A program made the translations under genes and the position numbers. From Pseudomonadota bacterium (GTDB lineage: Bacteria; Pseudomonadota; Alphaproteobacteria; Acetobacterales; Acetobacteraceae), in the NCBI GenBank assembly GCA_023390705.1, contig JAEWCI010000026.1:1-6040 (forward strand): 6,040 bases of DNA. The letters are read 5' to 3'. Under the pieces are notes generated by a model. It worked only from the letters and a program-made list of their open reading frames with translations, did not search any database and was not told the DNA's origin. Shown piece by piece: positions 1 to 5,113 of the stretch; position 1 is the first letter of the stretch, and every line of letters starts with the position of its first letter.

Positions 1-17
1 GGCCGGCTGTGCCGGCC
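1..17. terminator. GC-rich hairpin, possible terminator of the minus-strand frame ending at 23
   Basis: A perfect inverted repeat is seen: GGCCGGC (1-7), loop TGT, GCCGGCC (11-17). On the minus strand it begins 5 bases after the TGA stop at 23-25, where an intrinsic terminator would sit. The window ends at the hairpin, so a following T-run cannot be checked. GC-rich genomes produce such palindromes by chance, so the assignment is tentative. Confidence 0.35.
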
Positions 18-22
18 GCAGG

Positions 23-190
23 TCAGGACTTCGGCTCGGCGGTCTCATACTGGCCCAAGACGTCACCGATCTCGACCGTGCCGGCACGCATCGGCCCAAG
101 CGATTCCGTGACGGCAAGGCAGTGGAGCCTGCCGGGAAGCACCGCTCCTGCGTGATAGCCAAGTAGGCGGCCCGGGTGGCACGATGCGGA
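23..190 (-). pseudogene. Possible C-terminal gene fragment, identity unknown
   Basis: A minus-strand frame is open from just after a TGA (191-193) to a TGA at 23-25, about 55 codons, ending in VEIGDVLGQYETAEPKS. The acidic, polar C-terminal end reads more like protein than the Arg/Pro-rich shadows of the other frames. The stop is followed by a GC-rich hairpin, as a real gene end would be. There is no convincing start: GTG at 140-142 has AGGAG only two bases away, and ATG at 89-91 has no ribosome binding site. It could be the remnant of a gene interrupted upstream, a very small gene, or a chance frame. I do not recognise the family. No other gene is visible between 26 and 231. Confidence 0.22.
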
Positions 191-231
191 TCAGGCCGGG
201 TCGAGTGCGTCGTTTTGTCCGGCCCGGTCCC

Positions 232-1221
232 TTATCCCGCGTTGCTTTCCGGCGTAAAGCGCGAACGGCGTGGCTGCGGCTGTGGTGCCGGGCGTGAGGG
301 CTGGCTTCCGAAACGCGTCCAGCCCGGCACGGAAGCAGCAAGATTCACTTCACGCCATTTGGGATGACGTGGCGGCTGGGAGAATGCCTCGCGCTTCAGG
401 GACAATGCCCGGGCAAAGCGCACAACCCGGTCACGCCGGTCTGCCACCTGGTGGTTGTACGCGGCCAGGACTGCTCCGACCGCCACGGTGTCAACCGTCT
501 GTCCTGCTGGAATCAGGGCTGGGTAATCGGCCGAAGTGAAGCTTGCCGGCAGATAGGTTTCCAGAAGGGCGGGAGAGAGCGGAATGGAGAGAAGGCGCGT
601 GCCTTCGGCAAGTGGTGTCGTGAAGCGCGCCGGCTTGCCCGTAACGCGGACCATGGCGGCGATATCGCCGCGCCGAAGCTTCTCCGTCGCATCGACGGTC
701 GGATAATAGACGGGCCTGACCGGGATCCCGAGATGCGAGAACAGCAGTGTCGCCGTCATCGCGGTGCCGGAGCCTGGATTGTCCATGCTGACCAACTGGT
801 CCGCAAGGTCGGAAAGCTGCTCCATGTCCGGCCGGGCGAAGACATGGACCTCCTCGTCGTACAGCTTGGCGATGTAGTGGACCTGCTGCGCAAGTCCCGG
901 GAACAGCCTTTGCTGGGCGGCGGCGGCAAGCACATCGGACTGCACGATCGCGATATCGATGCCGCGCAGGTAGAGCAGATCGCTGAGGTTGCCGAGCGAG
1001 CCTTTGCCGAGGATGGGAAGGATGCGAAGGCCGTCAACGCCATCCAGTACGGCGGCAAGATCCGCTGCGAAGCGCGTGTATGTGCCGTCCAGACCGCCGG
1101 CGATGACGCCAATGACATTGGCATTGGCGGCGGCGACCGGGTTCGGCGCCGGCTGGGCCCTGGCCGCAATCGGTGCAACCGCACCGGCGGCGAGGCCGCC
1201 AAGAAAGAAGCGTCGGTCCAT
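232..1221 (-). CDS. TAXI family TRAP transporter solute-binding subunit
   Basis: This is a predicted 329-residue periplasmic receptor of the TAXI branch of TRAP transporters, which bind small organic solutes for a DctQM-type permease. The leader DRRFFLGG at residues 2-9, followed by a short hydrophobic stretch and an ARAQ cleavage-like site near 20-23, resembles a twin-arginine or Sec signal. Family-like segments follow in order: GTYTRFAADLAAVLD (46-60), GSLGNLSDLLYLRGIDIAIVQSD (74-96), a YDEEVHVFARPD block (121-132) and an SGTAMTATLLFSHLGI block (151-166). ATG at 1219-1221 is preferred to the adjacent TTG because GGGAG lies 7 bases upstream. The last 25 or so residues are rich in Pro, Gln and Arg. 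The gene lies about 40 bp behind the TPR-like gene on the same strand, so co-transcription is likely. No permease is in the window, so transport is inferred and a sensory role is possible. The family call is strong; the ligand is unknown. Confidence 0.85.
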   Translation of the reverse strand: MDRRFFLGGLAAGAVAPIAARAQPAPNPVAAANANVIGVIAGGLDGTYTRFAADLAAVLDGVDGLRILPILGKGSLGNLSDLLYLRGIDIAIVQSDVLAAAAQQRLFPGLAQQVHYIAKLYDEEVHVFARPDMEQLSDLADQLVSMDNPGSGTAMTATLLFSHLGIPVRPVYYPTVDATEKLRRGDIAAMVRVTGKPARFTTPLAEGTRLLSIPLSPALLETYLPASFTSADYPALIPAGQTVDTVAVGAVLAAYNHQVADRRDRVVRFARALSLKREAFSQPPRHPKWREVNLAASVPGWTRFGSQPSRPAPQPQPRRSRFTPESNAG

Positions 1222-1228
1222 CAATCTG

Positions 1229-1233
1229 CTCCC
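1229..1233 (-). promoter_or_regulatory. Ribosome binding site of the TAXI gene
   Basis: The minus strand reads AAGGGAG, with the GGGAG core 7 bases before ATG 1219-1221. This fixes the start on that ATG rather than the adjacent TTG at 1222-1224. Confidence 0.6.
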
Positions 1234-1263
1234 TTGGGCCTTCTTGACAGCGTGCCGGGCGCT

Positions 1264-1962
1264 CTACCGCAGGGATGCGAGCAGGGCCGCAGCATGAGGA
1301 TCACCGAGCGCGCGCGCCCGCTCGTACCACTCCCTTGCCCGGGCAATGTCGGCGAAGCTGGGATCACCGCCGAACCGCGGCAGGATGTTCGGATCATAGG
1401 TCTTGCCTGCCAGGATGCATGCTGCCGTGGAGGTCGGGTGGATTGCCGCGGCGCGTTCATACAGGGCGCGCGCCCGCATGATATCACCGCGCACCATGGC
1501 TGAATCGGCCATCTGCATGATGGACGCGAACATCGGCGGTTCGGTCGCCGTGGCGGGCGGCAATACCAGTGTGGGGAGCATCGCCGAAGTGCCGCCCTGC
1601 GCGATTTCGAATGGCTGATCCGCCGGCGAGGAAGGCTTCGGGGCAGCGCCCAGGCTCCTCGGTGCTGTTCGCGCGATGCCCGACGAAAGCGAAGAATGCC
1701 GGTTGCTGTCATCGCCCGGAAGCGGATCTGCCAGCGCCATCCTTCCTGAATCGAAGGCCAGGATCAGGATGAAGGAAGCAAGCCCAACCCAAGGACTGTG
1801 AGACAAAAGCGACCGGACGGACAGCAAAAAAGGGATGCTCGGAGCAGTGGAGGCAGAATCCTTCAGGCCCTTATGGAGCGCGGTTGGTTCGCGCAATGCC
1901 CGGTGTTGAGGGCAGTCAGCCATGTGCTGTCTGCGAAGACGCCTGTGCACCGCAACCTCCAT
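1264..1962 (-). CDS. Membrane-anchored TPR/Sel1-like repeat protein
   Basis: A 232-residue protein is predicted from the start used here. A basic N-terminal part is followed by one hydrophobic segment around residues 58-70 (WVGLASFILILAF), suggesting a single membrane anchor or uncleaved signal. A variable Ser/Pro/Ala-rich linker of about 75 residues follows. The C-terminal 85 residues carry two helical repeats of TPR/Sel1 type: RGDIMRARALYERAAA followed by AGKTYDPNIL (about 158-193), then ARAREWYERARALGDPHAAALLASL (about 207-231). Such repeats bind protein partners, here probably in the periplasm. The start is uncertain: GTG 2079 has no ribosome binding site and reaches close to the divergent gene; ATG 1962 has a weak AGGG 11 bases upstream; ATG 1923 is also possible. 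It precedes the TAXI gene by about 40 bp, so the two products may work together (inference). The repeat call is good; the exact function is unknown. Confidence 0.7.
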   Translation of the reverse strand: MEVAVHRRLRRQHMADCPQHRALREPTALHKGLKDSASTAPSIPFLLSVRSLLSHSPWVGLASFILILAFDSGRMALADPLPGDDSNRHSSLSSGIARTAPRSLGAAPKPSSPADQPFEIAQGGTSAMLPTLVLPPATATEPPMFASIMQMADSAMVRGDIMRARALYERAAAIHPTSTAACILAGKTYDPNILPRFGGDPSFADIARAREWYERARALGDPHAAALLASLR

Positions 1963-2172
1963 GCCAGAACGAGCCCTAAAGCGAAAGCTGCGAAATGCCT
2001 GTGATGGACTGGGTGTATAACTTAGTGCAGATGTCTCCACTGGCCGCAAGATGCCGTTGAACGTTACAAGGGGACTCACGAAAGCTTGCGATTGGCGCCG
2101 GTTGTCGGCACCTTATTGCTGCGGCTCGAGCATGCGATCCTTTGCGCTTCTACGGTGTGGTGGGAGATCCGT
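1963..2172. promoter_or_regulatory. Divergent intergenic region between the TPR-like gene and the first Bug gene
   Basis: About 210 bp separate two divergently transcribed genes, so promoters for both should lie here. The stretch is distinctly AT-richer than its surroundings: 30 of 60 bases in 1981-2040 are G or C. A TATAAC/TTATAC-like sequence occurs around 2015-2021 and could serve as a -10 element in either direction, but I find no well-spaced -35 partner. No clear operator dyad was found. If the TPR-like gene starts at GTG 2079, part of this region is coding instead. Confidence 0.4.
2162..2166 (+). promoter_or_regulatory. Ribosome binding site of the plus-strand Bug gene
   Basis: GGGAG lies 6 bases before ATG 2173 and decides this start over the in-frame upstream ATG at 2086. 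The upstream start would add 29 residues ahead of an otherwise complete signal peptide. Confidence 0.65.
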
Positions 2173-3168
2173 ATGTCCGTATCGCGTCGCGCCCTTGCAT
2201 TCTCTCTCGGTGCAATGCCTCTCCTTTCCGGTCGGGCAATGGCACAACGGCGCTCGGCCGGACCGGACGAGTGGCCGCGACAGGCGGTTCGCATCGTTGT
2301 CCCGTTTGCCGCAGGCGGTTCGACCGATGTGGCGGCCCGCATTCTGGCCGAGCGCATGGGGCAGACGCTCGGACAGCCGATGGTTGTTGAAAACCGCAGC
2401 GGTTCAGGCGGACTCGTCGGCGCGGAGGCAGTGGCGAAGGCGGCGGCAGACGGATACACGGTCCTGATGGCGACAACCGGGTTGCTTTCCATCGCGCCGC
2501 ATCTCTATCCGCAATTGCCGTTCGATCCGGTCAAGGATTTCGCGCCTGTCTCCCTTGCCTTCTCGACCGACCTCGTCATCGCGGTCACGGAGCGTCTCCC
2601 TGTAAGGACCCTGCAGGAGTTCATCAGCTACGCGAAGCAGAAGCCTGGCGAGATCGCCTATGCCTCCTCAGGTGCCGGAACAACCACGCATGCTGCCACG
2701 GAGCTTTTCCGCCTGGCAGCCGGGATCGAACTCCTCCATGTGCCCTACCGGGGCAGCGGACCGGCCATGAACGATCTGGTGGCCGGCAATGTCCAGCTCA
2801 TGGTGGATCAGATCGCCAGTTCCATCGGGCAGATCAATGAAGGCCGGATCCGCGCGCTTGCGGTGACGGGCTCCAGGCGGCACCCGCTGCTGCCCGATGT
2901 GCCGACGGTCGCCGAAGCGGGCCTTCCGGGCGCCCGGGCCAGTTCCTGGGGGGGCATCATGGCGCCGGCACGCAGCCCTGCCGCAGCAATCAACAAGCTC
3001 AACGCGGCCGTGCGGGAGGCCGTGGCGCAGCCTGCCGTCCGGCAGCGCATGGCGGCAGCAGGAGCCGACCCTGCTGCTTCGAGCGCGACGGAATTCCGAA
3101 GCTTCGTGCAGTCGGAACGGGAAAAATGGGGCCGCGTGGTGCGGGAAGCCCGCATCACGGTCAGCTAG
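2173..3168 (+). CDS. Bug family (TctC-like) tripartite tricarboxylate transporter substrate-binding protein
   Basis: This is a 331-residue periplasmic binding protein of the Bug/TctC family, which captures carboxylates and other small organic molecules and in some cases signals to two-component sensors. The leader has a twin-arginine start (SRRALAFSLG, residues 4-13) and a cleavage-like site after RAMA (24). The mature protein shows family hallmarks in order: VPFAAGGSTDVAAR (43-56, ligand loop), LGQPMVVENRSGSGG (66-80), DGYTVLM (93-99), YASSGAGTTTHAATELF (163-179), HVPYRGSGPAMNDLVAGNVQLM (189-210) and LLPDVPTVAEAGLPG (239-253). Length is normal for the family. The start is set by GGGAG 6 bases upstream. 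The gene stands alone on the plus strand, divergent from the TPR/TAXI pair and convergent with a second Bug gene. No tctA/tctB is nearby, so any permease is encoded elsewhere. The ligand is not predictable. Confidence 0.93.
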   Translation: MSVSRRALAFSLGAMPLLSGRAMAQRRSAGPDEWPRQAVRIVVPFAAGGSTDVAARILAERMGQTLGQPMVVENRSGSGGLVGAEAVAKAAADGYTVLMATTGLLSIAPHLYPQLPFDPVKDFAPVSLAFSTDLVIAVTERLPVRTLQEFISYAKQKPGEIAYASSGAGTTTHAATELFRLAAGIELLHVPYRGSGPAMNDLVAGNVQLMVDQIASSIGQINEGRIRALAVTGSRRHPLLPDVPTVAEAGLPGARASSWGGIMAPARSPAAAINKLNAAVREAVAQPAVRQRMAAAGADPAASSATEFRSFVQSEREKWGRVVREARITVS

Positions 3169-3213
3169 AGCAGATTGCGGATGGGCGTGAACGCCAGGAG
3201 CGTGAATCTGCTC
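3168..3213. repeat. Palindromic repeat copy 1 / hairpin after the plus-strand Bug gene
   Basis: Perfect 9-base arms GAGCAGATT (3168-3176) and AATCTGCTC (3205-3213) enclose a second hairpin, GGCGT-GA-ACGCC (3184-3195). The left arm begins on the last base of the TAG stop. AGCAGATTG resembles the AGCGGATTG arm of the next hairpin. No T-run follows on the plus strand, so simple intrinsic termination is uncertain; an extragenic palindromic element fits as well. Confidence 0.6.
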
Positions 3214-3230
3214 AAAAGATAGCAGCCTAC

Positions 3231-3265
3231 AGCGGATTGGTGTTCAGTTCTGAACGCAATCCGCT
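3231..3265. repeat. Palindromic repeat copy 2 / strong two-part hairpin
   Basis: The arms AGCGGATTG (3231-3239) and CAATCCGCT (3257-3265) are perfectly complementary. Inside them, GTTCA (3242-3246) and TGAAC (3251-3255) pair around the loop GTTC, with a small internal bulge between the two stems. This gives 14 base pairs in 35 bases. The outer arm matches copy 1 at 8 of 9 positions. On the minus strand a TTTT lies about a dozen bases beyond the structure, which is too far for a classical terminator. Confidence 0.7.
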
Positions 3266-3280
3266 GCAGGCCAGCGGTGC

Positions 3281-3307
3281 ACCCTTCCCCATCAACCGGG
3301 GGAGGGT
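3281..3307. terminator. Hairpin just downstream of the minus-strand Bug gene
   Basis: ACCCTTCCCC (3281-3290) pairs with GGGGGAGGGT (3298-3307) around a 7-base loop. All ten positions pair on the plus-strand transcript, one as a G-U wobble; the same position is a mismatch on the minus-strand transcript. It starts 7 bases beyond the stop of the minus-strand gene, a usual place for a terminator, but no T-run follows. It is unrelated in sequence to the two palindromes to its left. Confidence 0.5.
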
Positions 3308-3314
3308 ACGAAGG

Positions 3315-4283
3315 CTACTCCGGCTTCAGCCCGGCGATTGCGATGGCGCGCTGCGCCTTGGCCTTCTCGCCTTGCAGGAAGGCCGACACACCGGCCGTGG
3401 TGAGTTCCGCCGGCGTCGGCAGGTCGGCGCCGAAGCCCAGCATGCGTGCCTTCACCTCGCTGTCCGCCACCGCCTCACGCATGCTCGCCTGCAACACCTG
3501 CAACACCGTGTCCGGCGTGCCCGTGGGCGCGAAGAGGCCAACGAAGGACGCGGCGACGAAATTTGCATGTCCCTGCTCGATGAAGGTCGGTACCTCCGGC
3601 AGCAGGGGCGAGCGATTCGGCGCTGCGACACCCAGGATGCGGCCGCGGCCATCCTTGTGCAGGTCGGAGACGCTCGGCAACTCGATCAGGATGCCGTCCA
3701 CGTTGCCGGCGAGGAAGTCCGGCAGGGTCGCCCCGCCGCCGCGGAAGGGCACATGCACCAGATTGGCGCCGGTGGCGGCCTTGAACAATTCCAGCGGCAG
3801 GTGGTTGGCGCCGCCGATGCCGGAAGTACCGATGGTGATGCCGGCCGGCCGCGCCTTCGAAACGCTCACCAGCTCCGCCAGGGAGCGGATGGGCAGCTCC
3901 GGCCGCACGATGATGACCATTGGCACCTGGCCGAGCAGGCCCACCGGCACAAGGTCCCGGAAGGTGTCGTAGCGCGGGTTGGCCATCAGCAGCGGGCCAT
4001 TGACGATGGAGCCCGGGCTGCCCAGCAGCAGCGTGTAGCCATCCGGCCGCGACCGGATGACGGCTTCGGTGCCGATGGCCCCCGTGGCGCCGGTGCGGTT
4101 CTCCACCACCACCGGCTGACCCAGCCGGCGGGAGATGAAGGCCCCGAACAGCCGGGCCATGGCATCGGTGTTGCCGCCGGCCGCGAAGGGCACCACGAAG
4201 CGAATCGGCCGGTTCGGCCAGGGTTCGGGCGCCTGCGCCAGCAGCAGCGGGGCCGAGAGCAGGATGGAGCGGCGGGACGGCAT
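3315..4283 (-). CDS. Bug family (TctC-like) tripartite tricarboxylate transporter substrate-binding protein
   Basis: This is a 322-residue periplasmic receptor of the Bug/TctC family and the last gene of the minus-strand cluster. A short leader (SRRSILLSAPLLLAQA, 3-18) again starts with twin arginines. Family blocks follow: RFVVPFAAGGNTDAMAR (28-44), LGQPVVVENRTGATGAIG (54-71), DGYTLLLGSPG (81-91), GTSGIGGANHLPLELF (152-167), HVPFRGGGATLPDFLAGN (177-194) and LLPEVPTF (227-234). ATG 4283 is chosen because the frame extending to 4358 overlaps the aldolase gene, whereas this ATG starts 5 bp after the aldolase stop and leads straight into the signal peptide. Its binding site is weak (GGGTG, within the aldolase end), so translational coupling is likely. 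Position behind two enzymes suggests it captures the substrate they degrade (inference). It is clearly diverged from the neighbouring convergent Bug protein, so this is not a recent duplication. Confidence 0.92.
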   Translation of the reverse strand: MPSRRSILLSAPLLLAQAPEPWPNRPIRFVVPFAAGGNTDAMARLFGAFISRRLGQPVVVENRTGATGAIGTEAVIRSRPDGYTLLLGSPGSIVNGPLLMANPRYDTFRDLVPVGLLGQVPMVIIVRPELPIRSLAELVSVSKARPAGITIGTSGIGGANHLPLELFKAATGANLVHVPFRGGGATLPDFLAGNVDGILIELPSVSDLHKDGRGRILGVAAPNRSPLLPEVPTFIEQGHANFVAASFVGLFAPTGTPDTVLQVLQASMREAVADSEVKARMLGFGADLPTPAELTTAGVSAFLQGEKAKAQRAIAIAGLKPE

Positions 4284-4288
4284 GGCCG

Positions 4289-5092
4289 CTACACCCAGTA
4301 CGGCGGATAGGCGCTGTTCTTCTGCTCGGCTTCCAGCAGCCGCAGCATGGCGTGCCATTCCAGCACGCCATAGGGCCGCCGCGTGCCGGGCTGGTAGAGA
4401 TGCGCGGTCTTTTCCAGCGTTTCCTGCGAAGGCAGCGTGAGTTCGGTGCGCGCCGCCATGGCGTCCACCTGGGCGCGGCAGGACAGTTCCAATTGATACA
4501 TCGTGTTGAAGGCCTGCTGCACGGTGGCGCCGCAGGTCAGCAGCCCGTGGTTGCGCATGATGAGCGCATCGTGCGGGCCGAGGTCGGCGACGATGCGCTC
4601 GCGCTCGGCGAGGTCGATGGCCGGGCCTTCATAGCCATGGTAGCCGATATGGCCGACGAAGCGCATGGAGGTCTGGCTCATCGGCAGCAGGCCGCACTTC
4701 ATGGAGGAAACGGCCATGCCCGCGCGGGTATGGGTGTGCAGCACGGCCGCCACGTCCGGCCGCGCCTTGTGGATGGCGCCATGGATGACGAAGCCGGAGC
4801 GGTTGATGCCGTAATCGGTATCCGGCTTCCAGAGGATGTTGCCCTCGACATCGATCTTCGCCAGCGAGGTCGCCGTGATCTCCTTGTAGAGCAGGCCGTA
4901 GAGGTTGATGAGCAGGTGCTCGGTGCCGGGGATGCGCAGCGTGATGTGGTTGTAGATCAGGTCGGTCATGCCGTAGGCGTCCACCAGCCGGTAGCAGGCC
5001 GCGAGGTCGCAGCGCGCCTGCCATTCCTCGGGGCTCACCTGGTCGCGGATGCTCGGCCAGTCGGTGCTGTAGCGGGAAGCGATGTGTCCCAT
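4289..5092 (-). CDS. Class II aldolase/adducin family protein
   Basis: This is a 267-residue cytoplasmic protein of the class II aldolase/adducin fold, whose members use a divalent metal for retro-aldol cleavage or decarboxylation of hydroxy acids and sugar phosphates. The metal ligands are visible: HTH (His119, His121) and RNHGLL (His182). In fuculose-phosphate aldolase a catalytic Glu sits in a PSSE-type segment before a conserved His; the matching segment here is NRSGFVIH (97-104), with Gly100 in that place. From memory this is usual in the adducin-like, non-sugar branch, so fuculose or ribulose phosphate is an unlikely substrate. ATG 5092 is preferred because GAGGA lies 6 bases upstream; the alternative TTG at 5110 lacks support. 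It lies 21 bp after the amidohydrolase and 5 bp before the Bug gene. Acting on a hydrolase product, as an aldolase or as a decarboxylase, is an inference. Confidence 0.9.
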   Translation of the reverse strand: MGHIASRYSTDWPSIRDQVSPEEWQARCDLAACYRLVDAYGMTDLIYNHITLRIPGTEHLLINLYGLLYKEITATSLAKIDVEGNILWKPDTDYGINRSGFVIHGAIHKARPDVAAVLHTHTRAGMAVSSMKCGLLPMSQTSMRFVGHIGYHGYEGPAIDLAERERIVADLGPHDALIMRNHGLLTCGATVQQAFNTMYQLELSCRAQVDAMAARTELTLPSQETLEKTAHLYQPGTRRPYGVLEWHAMLRLLEAEQKNSAYPPYWV

Positions 5093-5098
5093 GGCTTG

Positions 5099-5103
5099 TC
5101 CTC
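5099..5103 (-). promoter_or_regulatory. Ribosome binding site of the aldolase-family gene
   Basis: GAGGA on the minus strand lies 6 bases before ATG 5090-5092, in the 21 bp gap after the amidohydrolase stop. It selects this ATG over the upstream in-frame TTG at 5108-5110. Confidence 0.6.
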
Positions 5104-5113
5104 GGATCAAGGG

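Noticed and set aside
1244..1249. TTGACA on the plus strand as a -35 box
   Set aside because: No suitable -10 lies 16-18 bases downstream and no plus-strand gene follows, so it is probably chance.
364..1503. Long plus-strand open frame (379 codons) opposite the TAXI and TPR-like genes
   Set aside because: It is antisense to two genes with clear family motifs, is rich in Arg/Gly/Cys without any motif, and spans their intergenic gap. It follows from high GC at third positions.
1963..2079. Extension of the TPR-like protein to the GTG at 2079
   Set aside because: There is no ribosome binding site, the added residues show no pattern, and it would consume nearly half of the divergent promoter region. 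It cannot be excluded entirely.
2948..2954. Run of seven G inside the plus-strand Bug gene as a phase-variation tract
   Set aside because: It encodes the normal Trp-Gly-Gly of the family at an intact reading frame, and a run of seven G is not unusual in this base composition.
3126..4310. Long plus-strand open frame (394 codons) across the hairpins and the second Bug gene
   Set aside because: It runs through the 3' end of one Bug gene and antisense to the other, and its product is Arg/Gln/His-rich and motif-free: a shadow frame.
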